From contig NZ_SGWX01000001.1 in assembly GCF_004216535.1 (NCBI RefSeq), positions 2,914,001-2,978,000 of the forward strand: a DNA stretch of 64,000 nt, given 5' to 3'. The notes under the pieces were generated by a model. It made no database searches. It was not told where the DNA came from and saw nothing but the letters and a program-made list of their open reading frames with translations. Each line of letters starts with the position of its first letter. The first letter of the stretch is position 1. Position numbers and translations under genes: made by a program. This stretch comes from Xylanimonas ulmi. Its GTDB lineage: Bacteria; Actinomycetota; Actinomycetes; Actinomycetales; Cellulomonadaceae. This document shows, piece by piece, positions 26,601 through 34,074 of the stretch.

Positions 26601-26807
26601 GTCGAGCGCGAGGCCGAGGGAGGGCACCCACTCCAGGCGTTCGGTCGGGCCGTCGCCGCGGACCACCGCCCCGGTCTGCGACAGCGCGTACCCGGCGGCC
26701 GCGGCGGGACCGCTGGCCAGCACCCAGAAGGCCCTGCGCCCGAGCCACGCGACGAGTGCGGACGCGGCCAGAGCCAGCAGCAGATGGACGCAGACGATGA
26801 TCAGCAC
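23691..26807 (-). CDS. mnhA: Mrp-type Na+/H+ antiporter subunit A/B fusion
   Basis: Largest antiporter subunit, 1038 aa. Residues about 1-500 are a NuoL-like module with the conserved Glu in [21 protein letters not shown], the Lys/His region [39 protein letters not shown] and [19 protein letters not shown] variable Ala/Pro-rich stretch with a 15-bp tandem DNA repeat follows (about 460-480), then the MnhA C-terminal and MbhE/MbhD-like regions (about 600-840). The last 170 residues are an MnhB domain ([18 protein letters not shown]). The A/B fusion explains why no separate mnhB is present. It starts at GTG 26807. The complex exports Na+ in exchange for H+. Confidence 0.94.
   Translation of the reverse strand: [1038 protein letters not shown]
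24229..24267. repeat. 12-bp tandem repeat in mnhAB
   Basis: GTGCCCGACGCC occurs three times in a row plus a partial fourth copy, encoding a GTAS repeat in the linker before the MnhB domain. It is a candidate for slippage variation in linker length. Confidence 0.8.
25381..25425. repeat. 15-bp tandem repeat in mnhAB
   Basis: GCGGCCGGGCTCGCG occurs three times (last copy with one change), encoding SPAAA repeats in a hydrophilic loop after the NuoL-like module. Confidence 0.8.
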
Positions 26808-26813
26808 GGGCGC

Positions 26814-27947
26814 CTACAGGTCGTCCGGGTCGACAAGGAAGTCCGACTCGTCGGCGATCTCGCCTCCCGCGGCGTCCCAGAGCGCGCGGGCCACACGCGC
26901 GACGAGCTCGGCGGCGCGCTTGCGCGCGACCAGGTGGCTGTGCGGCGGGCGCTCGCGGTTGGCCTCGATGAGGTCCGGTGGGTCCCAGTGCACGCGGTAG
27001 GAGACGCAGCCGCCGCGCGTCCAGGGCAGATCGCGCAGCAGGGGCGGGACGGTCTCGGCGCCGATGACCTCGACCGCGAGGTAGCCGTCGTGCCCGAGGT
27101 CGACGACGACGCCGAACCCGTCGAGCACGTGCGGCTCCTGGAGCGCGGCGATGTCCCAGTCGTCGGCCGCGGCGTGCAGACGCCGACGCTCCTGCGGGTC
27201 CATGGTGTCGCCCGGGTACAGCGGCAGCTCCGCGATGCCGGGCGGCGGGCCTTGGTACGGCGCGCCCTCGGTCGCGAGCACCGCGCGCGGGTGCACGCTC
27301 TGGATCACGCGGTGGCACGCCTGCGGGTCGAGCCACACGTCGGAGTAGAGCGTCAGGTCGACGGCCGAGGCCGGGTCGGGGGTCAGGACGACGCCGGCGC
27401 CGACACGCGCCGCGGCGGCCGGGGCCGGGTCGTCCCACATGCCGGCGACGTCGAGCCGCACCGCCCCGCCGAGGCGGCGGCAGGCGGCGATCAGCCATGT
27501 GATGACGCGGTCCTCCTCGCGGTTGGGCACGCCCGCGGGGAACGCCCGCGCGATCCCGTCCTTGTCGCCGCCCTCGGCCGGGGGCGGGTCGGGCCACCGC
27601 TCGCGCGGGCACACGACGTCGAACACCATCGCGGTCCCGGAGGGCAGACCGGCGTCGAAGCCGCGGCCGGCGGGGGCATAGGGGCCGGTCAGGGTCGTGT
27701 GCCGACTCACGCGCAGCACCCCGGGCTCGCCTGGTCCGGCCATGCGCCCCATGGGCACGTCGGCGCCGGGAAGGTCGCGTGGCACGACCTCCCACCGGGT
27801 GGTCGCGAACCGTGACAGGGCCAGCACCTCGACCTCGTCGACCTCGACATCGGCGGGGAGCGCGAGCAGGTGGCGGGCCTCGTGGCCGCGTGTCACGGTG
27901 CGGGGGAGGGCGGGGTAGGCCGCGGTGTCACCGGCGGTCTGGCCCAT
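26814..27947 (-). CDS. Uncharacterized protein, paralog of the gene at 30930-31958
   Basis: Cytoplasmic protein of 377 aa without signal peptide or membrane segment; I do not recognise a characterised family. The core (about 100-290) shares an ordered set of motifs with the gene at 30930-31958: GVLR then TLTGP, DGIARAFPAGVPNREEDRVITWLIAACRRLGGAV, TPDPASAVDLTLYSDVWLDP, and a C-terminal HLVARKRAAELVARVARAL. The ATG at 27947 follows a GGAGC ribosome-binding site and leaves out an Arg-rich upstream extension. It ends 6 bp before mnhAB, so it may be first in the antiporter transcript. Confidence 0.75.
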   Translation of the reverse strand: MGQTAGDTAAYPALPRTVTRGHEARHLLALPADVEVDEVEVLALSRFATTRWEVVPRDLPGADVPMGRMAGPGEPGVLRVSRHTTLTGPYAPAGRGFDAGLPSGTAMVFDVVCPRERWPDPPPAEGGDKDGIARAFPAGVPNREEDRVITWLIAACRRLGGAVRLDVAGMWDDPAPAAAARVGAGVVLTPDPASAVDLTLYSDVWLDPQACHRVIQSVHPRAVLATEGAPYQGPPPGIAELPLYPGDTMDPQERRRLHAAADDWDIAALQEPHVLDGFGVVVDLGHDGYLAVEVIGAETVPPLLRDLPWTRGGCVSYRVHWDPPDLIEANRERPPHSHLVARKRAAELVARVARALWDAAGGEIADESDFLVDPDDL

Positions 27948-28092
27948 GCGTCGCAGCTCCTTCCGTGAGGGCAGGGGCGCAAAACGTTGTCTCGCGCCTT
28001 CGTGGCGCGACCGAGCGTAGCGGCGCCTGGGCGTTTGCCCTCCCTCGCTGCGCACAGGAGGCTGAGTGCTCACCCCGCTCCCTCCCTCGGGC

Positions 28093-28668
28093 TCACACCG
28101 CGGTCCGGTGGAAGCTCTGCCACGATCGGCTCGCCGTCGGGCCCCGCTGACCCTGGTAGCGCGAGCCGTATTGCGAGGCGCCGTACGGGTGCTCGGCCGG
28201 GCTCGACAGCCGGAAGAAGCACGTCTGGCCGATCTTCATGCCCGGCCAGAGCATGATCGGCAGCGTGGCGACATTGCTCAGCTCCAGCGTGACGTGGCCG
28301 CTGAAGCCCGGGTCGATGAAGCCCGCCGTGCTGTGCGTCAGCAGGCCCAGCCGCCCGAGGCTCGACTTGCCCTCCAGGCGGGCCGCGACGTCGTCGGGCA
28401 GCGTGATCGACTCGTACGTCGAGCCGAGCACGAACTCGCCCGGGTGCAGCACGAACGGCTCGTCGCCTGTGACCTCGACCAGGCGAGTCAGGTCGGGCTG
28501 CTCCTGGGACGGGTCGATGTAGGGGTACTTGTGGTTGTCGAACAGCCGGAAGTAGCGGTCCAGGCGCACGTCGATGCTCGACGGCTGGAGCATGCCCGGC
28601 TCGTACGGGTCCAAGACGACGCGACCTGCGTCGAGCTCGGCGCGGATGTCACGGTCGGAGAGCAGCAC
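28093..28668 (-). CDS. dcd: dCTP deaminase (Dcd)
   Basis: Converts dCTP to dUTP, and in many actinobacteria directly to dUMP, supplying thymidylate synthesis; 191 aa, normal length. Motifs: [16 protein letters not shown] at the start, [29 protein letters not shown] (active-site region), [21 protein letters not shown], and the C-terminal [11 protein letters not shown] nucleotide lid. The gene lies next to tRNA-Gly on the opposite strand, with 123 bp between them holding both promoters. Confidence 0.97.
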   Translation of the reverse strand: MLLSDRDIRAELDAGRVVLDPYEPGMLQPSSIDVRLDRYFRLFDNHKYPYIDPSQEQPDLTRLVEVTGDEPFVLHPGEFVLGSTYESITLPDDVAARLEGKSSLGRLGLLTHSTAGFIDPGFSGHVTLELSNVATLPIMLWPGMKIGQTCFFRLSSPAEHPYGASQYGSRYQGQRGPTASRSWQSFHRTAV

Positions 28669-28751
28669 GGAGCCACCGTAACGGCCCGCCGCCGAAGGCG
28701 CGGAACGGGGTCGCTATGAGACGCCGGTTCGGCCGCGGCGCCCGCAATGGG

Positions 28752-28757
28752 TATGAT
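28752..28757 (+). promoter_or_regulatory. -10 element TATGAT of the tRNA-Gly promoter
   Basis: TATGAT lies 34 bases before the tRNA. A weak -35 TTCGGC (28728-28733) is 18 bases upstream. Confidence 0.6.
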
Positions 28758-28791
28758 CGCACCCGCACGCACCGATGACCGGTGCGGCTGC

Positions 28792-28865
28792 GCGGGTGTA
28801 GTTCAATGGTAGAACTTCAGCTTCCCAAGCTGACAGCGCGGGTTCGATTCCCGTCACCCGCTCCA
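28792..28865 (+). tRNA. tRNA-Gly, anticodon CCC
   Basis: Cloverleaf of 74 nt with encoded CCA. The acceptor stem GCGGGTG pairs with CACCCGC. The D-arm contains TTCAATGGTAGAA. The anticodon stem TCAGC/GCTGA encloses loop TTCCCAA, so the anticodon is CCC and it reads GGG. The T-arm contains GGTTCGATTCC. A strong terminator hairpin begins 9 bases after the CCA. Confidence 0.97.
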
Positions 28866-28873
28866 GCGCCTCA

Positions 28874-28898
28874 GGGCCCGGCCGTCATGGCCGGGCCC
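28874..28898. terminator. Terminator between tRNA-Gly and the pirin gene
   Basis: GGGCCCGGCC, loop GTCAT, GGCCGGGCCC, then TT: a perfect 10-bp GC stem just after the tRNA. It overlaps the last codons of the convergent pirin gene and can serve both directions. Confidence 0.8.
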
Positions 28899-29931
28899 TT
28901 GTGCGTGGGCGCAGGCGCACATCAGGCATGGTCGGCGCCCGCAGCGGGCCGCCGTCGTACCCGCGCACCTGCCCGAAGCGCCGCGACGGCGCCCCCGCGG
29001 TGTACTGGGTGGCCACCCCGGCGGCGTCGGCGGGGTCGTCGGCGACCTGGGCCATCCACTCGTCGCGCGCCCGCGCGACGTCGTCGTGCGAGCGGCCGAC
29101 GAAGTTCCACCACATGACGATGTCCTCGCCGAACGGAACTCCACCCAGCAGCACCGCACGTGCGGGACTCGGCCCCGCCTCGATGACGAGGCGCCGCTGG
29201 CCCGGGCCGACGTAGCCGAGCTGGTCGCGCGGCACGGCCATGCCCTGCAGCCGCACCTGGCCCGCGTCGGTGAGCACGGCGTGCTCGAAGTCCGGGTCGG
29301 CGTCGAGCGTGAGGCGCGCGCCCGGGGCGAGGTCGACCTGCGCGCCGACGAGCGGGGTGTACGCGGTGGCGGGTGAGGCCAGGCGGGCGCCGCCCACGGT
29401 GAGCGCGCCGAGGAACACCTGCACCCGCGCGCCGTCCGCCTGCGCGACGGGCAGGTCCGCGTGGTGCTCGAAGTGCGGCGCGGCGCCGAGCGCCGACGCG
29501 GGCAGCGCCGTCCACAGCTGCACGCCGTGCAGCACCGGTGGGCGGCCGGCCTGGGGCGACTCCTCGGAGTGCGAGATGCCGACGCCGGCCGTCATGAGGT
29601 TGAGCTCGCCGGGACGCACCGCCACGAGCGACCCGACCGAGTCGCGGTGCAGGATCTCGCCCTCGAACAGCCATGTCACGGTCTGCAGGCCCGTGTGGGG
29701 GTGGGGCGCCACCTGCATGCCGGCGGACTGCGAGACGTCGTCGGGTCCGAAGTGGTCGCAGAAGCACCACGCCCCGACCAACGACCGCGCGCGCTGCGGG
29801 ATGGTGCGGCGCACCGTCATCGAGCGCGTGCCGCCCAGCGGCACCTGCCGCGCGGTGAGCAACTCGACGCCGTCGCCCGACACCCCCGCCACACAGACCT
29901 GTTCCTCGGGGCGCGCGTCGAGGTTGCTCAT
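28885..29931 (-). CDS. Pirin-family protein
   Basis: Bicupin of 348 aa. The N-terminal pirin domain has the metal site APHPHTGLQTVTWLFEGEILHRDSVGS with the usual His residues, followed by PGELNLMTAGVGISHSE (second His/Glu pair). The C-terminal pirin_C domain contains LGGVPFGEDIVMWWNFVGRSHDDVARARDEW. Bacterial pirins act as quercetinases or regulators of central enzymes; the substrate here is unknown. The gene faces away from the large intergenic DnaA-box region. Confidence 0.93.
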   Translation of the reverse strand: MSNLDARPEEQVCVAGVSGDGVELLTARQVPLGGTRSMTVRRTIPQRARSLVGAWCFCDHFGPDDVSQSAGMQVAPHPHTGLQTVTWLFEGEILHRDSVGSLVAVRPGELNLMTAGVGISHSEESPQAGRPPVLHGVQLWTALPASALGAAPHFEHHADLPVAQADGARVQVFLGALTVGGARLASPATAYTPLVGAQVDLAPGARLTLDADPDFEHAVLTDAGQVRLQGMAVPRDQLGYVGPGQRRLVIEAGPSPARAVLLGGVPFGEDIVMWWNFVGRSHDDVARARDEWMAQVADDPADAAGVATQYTAGAPSRRFGQVRGYDGGPLRAPTMPDVRLRPRTRARP

Positions 29932-30018
29932 GACACGACACTATCGACGTGGGGCCGGACGCGGGATCTGGCGGCGGGCCCCCCTGCGGTGGACGCGGTG
30001 GCGCCCGGCCGGGCATGG

Positions 30019-30051
30019 CCGAGGCCCCCCGGGAACGCCGGGGGGCCTCGG
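30019..30051. terminator. Strong GC hairpin upstream of the pirin gene
   Basis: A perfect 14-bp stem (30019-30032 with 30038-30051) and a GAACG loop. It lies about 90 bases upstream of the pirin start, in DNA with no convincing gene, so it may end an unrecognised transcript or insulate the following region. There is no T-run. Confidence 0.5.
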
Positions 30052-30408
30052 AGTCCTCCGCGGACCCTGGCCAGGGGTGGACACCGATCGCCAGGGGCGC
30101 CGCGCGTCGACGACGCGGCTCCGGCGGCCGTCGGGCAGAGGGCCGGTCCTCGCGAGGGACCCCCCGACCCGTTCACCACGGCCCTCCGGACGCGGGTGGT
30201 CTTCCGGCCCCGCTCGGACACCTGCGTCGTCACCCGCAGCCCGCACCGCGGTACGGGATGGTCCGTCGTTCTCCGGTTGACCGTGTCTCTGGGCGACGGC
30301 AAGCCCCGCCGAATCGGGTGGGGTGGACCGTCGCCATGGAGACCAGTAGCCACGATTCAAGCCCCCTGACCGCGGCCGTGCAAGGGGGCCGGGCGCGGTC
30401 TGTGACCC

Positions 30409-30494
30409 TGTGGATAGTCCCACAACGTCGTCCACAGGCTATGCCGCGGAATCCCCACACCGTCCACAGCCCTGGGGACAAAAGATGTGGACGC
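30409..30494. other. DnaA-box-like cluster, left half
   Basis: Five 9-mers resemble the DnaA box TTATCCACA/TTGTCCACA: 30409 TGTGGATAG, 30428 TCGTCCACA, 30460 CCGTCCACA, 30473 TGGGGACAA and 30486 TGTGGACGC. Three have one mismatch and two have two. They lie in the 998-bp gap 29932-30929, in which I find no gene. The DNA between the two half-clusters is GC-rich, with no AT-rich unwinding element. Confidence 0.6.
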
Positions 30495-30800
30495 CGGGTG
30501 AACGAAGAGCGTCCGACGACGGCGCCCGTCGCGTCGCGGGGCCACCCCGAGGCGGGTCCACCGGCGCCGCGACGGCCGCGGAGCGCGACGACGGACGAGT
30601 GTCGCCTTTGCGGCAGTCGGAGAGCGGATCTCGGATCTTGTGGTACGCGAACCGCATGATCACGCGGCGAAAGCGGCCACGAAGCGCCCGCGCGGCGCTC
30701 GCCGCGCCCGCCCGGGTTCCCGCCCCTCGAACGCCCTCCCGCCGGCGCCGCGCCCCTGACGCGCCCCCATCGCGCCCTCACGGCGCACGCCGGTGTGCTA

Positions 30801-30889
30801 TGTGGACGCCCGGTGGATAACAGTTTGCGCAGGTGAGTCCCGCTGTCGGCGCCTATCCACACAACCCTGTGGACACAGCCTGTGGATAC
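30801..30889. other. DnaA-box-like cluster, right half
   Basis: Five more sites: 30801 TGTGGACGC, 30812 GGTGGATAA, 30853 CTATCCACA, 30868 TGTGGACAC and 30881 TGTGGATAC. Four have one mismatch to the consensus. The last three are packed in 37 bases, in both orientations. About 300 bp separate this from the left half. Confidence 0.62.
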
Positions 30890-30929
30890 TCGCCGGACCC
30901 GTCCACCGCCGCCCGCGCGTGGCCTGGCC

Positions 30930-31958
30930 TCAGACCCAGGCGCGCGCCTGGTGGTGGCGCCCCTCGACGCGCGCGGCCAGTTCGGCGCCCGTCGCGACGA
31001 ACCCGCCGTCGTCGACCAGGACGCCCGCGATGCGCGCCTGCAGCGCCGTCGCCAGCCGCGCCACGATGGTGGACATCCGTCCGCGGGCGATCAGGTGCAG
31101 CCCCGAGGGGTGCTCGGTCCGCAGTTCGTCGGGGTCCTGCGGGATCCATGACAGGTGGTAGGCGAACGGGCCGTACGCCCGCCACTCAAGCACCCCCAGG
31201 GCGCGCGGCACGCGGTCGACGTGCGCGACGCGCACCCGCAGGTCGCCGTCGTAGGAGGTGCGCGCGCGGATGGCGTAGGAGAGCGAGCCGTCGGCGCTCG
31301 TCGCGCGCTCCTCGGGCTCGGCGGTCGCGACCAGGCCGCGCACCTGGCCGAGCAGGTCGGCGGGATCGAGCGCGTGGGCCGAGTACAGCGACAGGTCGAC
31401 CGCGGCGCCCGGGTCTGGGGCGAGCGGCGTGCGGCCGTCGACCAGCACCGCCCCGCCGAGCTTGCGGGCCACCGCGACGGCCCACCGCACCACGCGCAGC
31501 TCCTCGCCCTCGGGCAGGCCCGCGGCGAAGGCCCGGCTCAGGCCGTCACGGTCGTCGTACGTCGCCGGCCGCTGCGTGCGCTCGGCGCGGACCGGGTCGA
31601 CGGGCGCGATGGTCCATGCGCGAAAGCCGTGCTGCGCGGCGCGCGCGCCCAGCGCCGCGGCGCGGTCGGCGTCGACGGGGAACGGTCCCGTCAGCGTGTG
31701 CCGCTCCCCCAACCGCAGCACACCGGGCTCAGGGTCAGGGTCGACGTCAGGCGTCGCGCCCCGGAACCGCGCGCCGCGCGGGCGCGGCGCCGGCGGACCG
31801 GACGGCTCGCGCAGCCAGGCGGCGTCCGAGAACCACGCCGCGGCGAGGCCGGGCATCGCGGCGTGCGGGGCCTGCGCCGTGGAGTCTGCGAGATCGGGGA
31901 CGACGAGCGTGTGGTCGGCCGCGCGCTCGGGTGGCGCGGCGGCCTCGGGCTGTGGCAT
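30930..31958 (-). CDS. Uncharacterized protein, paralog of the gene at 26814-27947
   Basis: Cytoplasmic protein of 342 aa, no signal or membrane segment, function unknown. It shares with the 26814-27947 protein the order GVLRLGERHTLTGP, DGLSRAFAAGLPEGEELRVVRWAVAVARKLGGAV, APDPGAAVDLSLYSAHALDP and HLIARGRMSTIVARLATAL. It adds WRAYGPFAYHLSWIPQDPDEL, whose counterpart in the paralog is the VHWDPPDL region. The ATG at 31958 is preferred over a start 21 bases upstream, because the proline-rich N-terminus is not conserved. Its stop lies about 40 bp from the right DnaA-box cluster. Confidence 0.75.
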   Translation of the reverse strand: MPQPEAAAPPERAADHTLVVPDLADSTAQAPHAAMPGLAAAWFSDAAWLREPSGPPAPRPRGARFRGATPDVDPDPEPGVLRLGERHTLTGPFPVDADRAAALGARAAQHGFRAWTIAPVDPVRAERTQRPATYDDRDGLSRAFAAGLPEGEELRVVRWAVAVARKLGGAVLVDGRTPLAPDPGAAVDLSLYSAHALDPADLLGQVRGLVATAEPEERATSADGSLSYAIRARTSYDGDLRVRVAHVDRVPRALGVLEWRAYGPFAYHLSWIPQDPDELRTEHPSGLHLIARGRMSTIVARLATALQARIAGVLVDDGGFVATGAELAARVEGRHHQARAWV

Positions 31959-32018
31959 GCGGGGAACGGTAGCGCCCACGCCGACGGCGCGGAACCTCTC
32001 CCCGCCGCAGCGGGCGCC

Positions 32019-32570
32019 CTACGCGCCGACGTCGTGCAGGTGGTGGACCACGTCGTGCAGGAAGTACTGCCCGAGCGTGCGGACGGTGAACCGCGACCCG
32101 TTGGAGCGCCGCCCGGGGCGTTCGAGCCGCTGCGGCCCGACGGCGTCGAACCGCGCGGCGATCGCCTCGCCGTCGGCCGCCAGCCCGCGCGTGACCTCGG
32201 CCGGGTCCTGGCTCGCGTAGTCGGCCTCGACGGCGGCGGCGTCCTGGTCCCAGTTGGCGAACGTCGGATCGTCGTGCGCGAGCATCGCGGCCAGGCGGGA
32301 GTCGAAGACCCGGAACACGTCGCGCACGTGCGCGGCGTACTCGAGCGGCGACCAGACGCCGGGGGCCGGACGCGTGCGCACATCCTGGCGTGTGAGCACC
32401 GCGGACCAGCGCGGGAGCGTCGCGCGCACCGCGTCGCCCACGCCCAGTGGGTCCGCCGCGGCCGCGTCGAAGCCGCACTCGGGGCAGGGGCGCTCCAGGA
32501 CCCAGGTCCAGTCCTTGGTGTCGGGATCGATCTCGGGATCGATCTCGGGCACGGTCTCGTCGTTGCGCAT
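32019..32570 (-). CDS. DinB/YfiT-fold protein (DUF664-like)
   Basis: Predicted four-helix metal-binding protein, 183 aa. The putative metal His residues are in WSPLEYAAHVRDVF (about 77) and the C-terminal YFLHDVVHHLHDV. This fold covers mycothiol- and bacillithiol-dependent transferases and many uncharacterised actinobacterial enzymes; a thiol-transferase role is inference. The N-terminus carries a direct 12-bp repeat (32523-32546) giving IDPEIDP, and an unusual PCPECGF pair of cysteines. It is divergent from the TetR gene, 67 bp away. Confidence 0.82.
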   Translation of the reverse strand: MRNDETVPEIDPEIDPDTKDWTWVLERPCPECGFDAAAADPLGVGDAVRATLPRWSAVLTRQDVRTRPAPGVWSPLEYAAHVRDVFRVFDSRLAAMLAHDDPTFANWDQDAAAVEADYASQDPAEVTRGLAADGEAIAARFDAVGPQRLERPGRRSNGSRFTVRTLGQYFLHDVVHHLHDVGA

Positions 32571-32610
32571 CCTCGCAGCGTACGGCCACTTTCCGGGCGA
32601 ATAACCCGTA

Positions 32611-32636
32611 CTGACAGTCTCACCCTATGATGTCAG
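32611..32636. promoter_or_regulatory. TetR promoter and likely operator
   Basis: CTGACA (32611-32616) and TGTCAG (32631-32636) form an inverted repeat with a 14-base spacer that encloses the -10 TATGAT (32626-32631). The -10 ends 6 bases before ATG 32638, so the mRNA is probably leaderless. Autorepression by the TetR protein, and possibly control of the divergent DinB gene, is inferred. Confidence 0.5.
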
Positions 32637-32637
32637 C

Positions 32638-33240
32638 ATGCCCAAGATCATCGGGAAGAGCCTGCACGAACACCGCCAGATGACCCGGCAACGGCTCTTC
32701 ACCGCACTCTCGACGCTCATGGCCGAGCGCGGGTTCGACACCATCACGCTCGCCGACATCGCCGCGACGGCCGGGGTGGGACGCACCGCGGTGTACAACC
32801 ACTTCCCGGACAAGGAGGCGCTGCTGCTGGGCTTCATCACCCACGAGACCGAGGAGTACGCCCGCCGCCTCGAGCGCGCGCTCGACGGCGTCGACGAGCC
32901 GGTCGAGCAGCTGCGCACCTACATCCGCCAGCAGGCCCAGCTCTCGCGCATGTTCCACCTGGCCCCCGGGCCCGACCTGCGCACCGTGCTGTCGCGGCCG
33001 ACGCTGCAGCGGCTGCGTGAGCACGCCGAGATCGTCGAGTCGATCCTGCGCCGCATCCTCACCGAGGGGATCCGCACGGGAGAGTTCCCCGACCAGGACA
33101 TCGACCCGACCGTGCAACTCGTCAACGCCTGCCTGTCGGGCCGGCTGATCCCCGAGGAGCCGGTCGCGCGCGAGCGCGCCGTGCGCGCCGCCGAACGGTT
33201 CGTGCTGCGTGCGGTGGGCGCCCGCGAGGCCGCGGCCTGA
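32638..33240 (+). CDS. TetR-family transcriptional regulator
   Basis: 200 aa. The N-terminal TetR helix-turn-helix (about 14-60) reads TRQRLFTALSTLMAERGFDTITLADIAATAGVGRTAVYNHFPDKEALL, a textbook match. The C-terminal all-helical ligand domain has no recognisable ligand signature. The only neighbour close enough to share its operator is the divergent DinB-fold gene. It ends 3 bp from the convergent AraC gene. Confidence 0.93.
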   Translation: MPKIIGKSLHEHRQMTRQRLFTALSTLMAERGFDTITLADIAATAGVGRTAVYNHFPDKEALLLGFITHETEEYARRLERALDGVDEPVEQLRTYIRQQAQLSRMFHLAPGPDLRTVLSRPTLQRLREHAEIVESILRRILTEGIRTGEFPDQDIDPTVQLVNACLSGRLIPEEPVARERAVRAAERFVLRAVGAREAAA

Positions 33241-33243
33241 GGC

Positions 33244-34074
33244 TCAGCTCGCCAGGCGCGAGCGCAGCTCCGACGGCGTCGAGCCCGTCGCGGCCTGGAC
33301 CGCGCGGCGCAGGGCCAGCGCGCTGCCGTACCCGCACAGCTCGGCCACGTCCTCCAGCGTGACGGCCGCGTAGCGCGGGTCGTGCAGGCGCGAGAGCGCC
33401 GAGCGCAGCCGCTCGTGCGCGATCCACCCGCACACCGTGCGCTCCTCGCCCTCGAACAGGCGGTGCAGCGTGCGCGTCGAGACGCCGAAGTGCTCGGCGA
33501 TGGCCGCGGGCGTCAGGTCGCGCTCGGAGTGGTGGGCGGCGATGTACTGCACGACGCGCGAGCGCTCGACCTGCTCGAGCAGCGCCGTCGAGCGCGTCTC
33601 GGGTCGGCAGGTCGCCACGGCGCCGACGAGCTGTTCGACGACGCGCACGGTCTCGGCGCGCACCTCGGGCACCACGCCCGGGCGGCACAGCAGCTCGCGC
33701 AACGCCGACGCCGTCGCGCTCGGCAGCACCGTCTCGGGGCCCCACACGGTCAGCGGCGCGTCGTCGAACGTGCCCCGCATCGCGGTGCGCTCCACGGCCA
33801 CGTCGACCTCGATGAGCAGCGCGCCGGGCGAGGAGACCTCCAGCGGGCGCCAGCCCACGGCGAGCGCCGCGGAGCGGGGGCCGAGCACCTCGATGGTGCC
33901 CGCCGTCTTGAGCGAGACCTCGCCGTCGAGCACGACGACCAGGCGCACCGCGCGCCATGGGTGCCCGAAGTTGTCACCCGCGATGCGCGTGGTGATGGGG
34001 CCGAGCTGGACCAGCGAGACCAGATACGCGCCGAATCGAGCCGAACGCCGTCGTTCCGACTGCACGGATGCCAT
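33244..34074 (-). CDS. AraC-family regulator (paralog of the gene at 37187-38248)
   Basis: 276 aa. The N-terminal cupin-like sensor (about 15-125) has DNFGHPWRAVRLVVVLDGEVSLKTAG. The C-terminal AraC DNA-binding domain (about 175-275) has LTPAAIAEHFGVSTRTLHRLFEGE and CGYGSALALRRAVQAATGSTPSELR. The second AraC gene at 37187-38248 shares both the DNFGH/VVVLDGEV block and the GSALALRRAVQAATG block, so the two are full-length paralogs. Effector unknown. Confidence 0.9.
   Translation of the reverse strand: MASVQSERRRSARFGAYLVSLVQLGPITTRIAGDNFGHPWRAVRLVVVLDGEVSLKTAGTIEVLGPRSAALAVGWRPLEVSSPGALLIEVDVAVERTAMRGTFDDAPLTVWGPETVLPSATASALRELLCRPGVVPEVRAETVRVVEQLVGAVATCRPETRSTALLEQVERSRVVQYIAAHHSERDLTPAAIAEHFGVSTRTLHRLFEGEERTVCGWIAHERLRSALSRLHDPRYAAVTLEDVAELCGYGSALALRRAVQAATGSTPSELRSRLAS

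Noticed and set aside
24829-27795. Long minus-strand frame overlapping mnhAB in another register
   Set aside because: It is an Arg/Gly/Ala-rich shadow; mnhAB in the main frame has the full NuoL and MnhB motifs.
28782-29117. Protein frame over the tRNA-Gly gene
   Set aside because: The tRNA cloverleaf is perfect and the frame only reads through it.
29932-30360. Protein-coding gene left of the DnaA-box region
   Set aside because: Frames here have no RBS, no conserved motif and Arg/Pro/Gly-rich translations; a strong hairpin at 30019-30051 interrupts the region.
30409-30889. Chromosomal origin of replication
   Set aside because: DnaA-box-like sites are present but no dnaA, dnaN, recF, rpmH or AT-rich unwinding element is nearby. 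A titration or regulatory cluster fits better.
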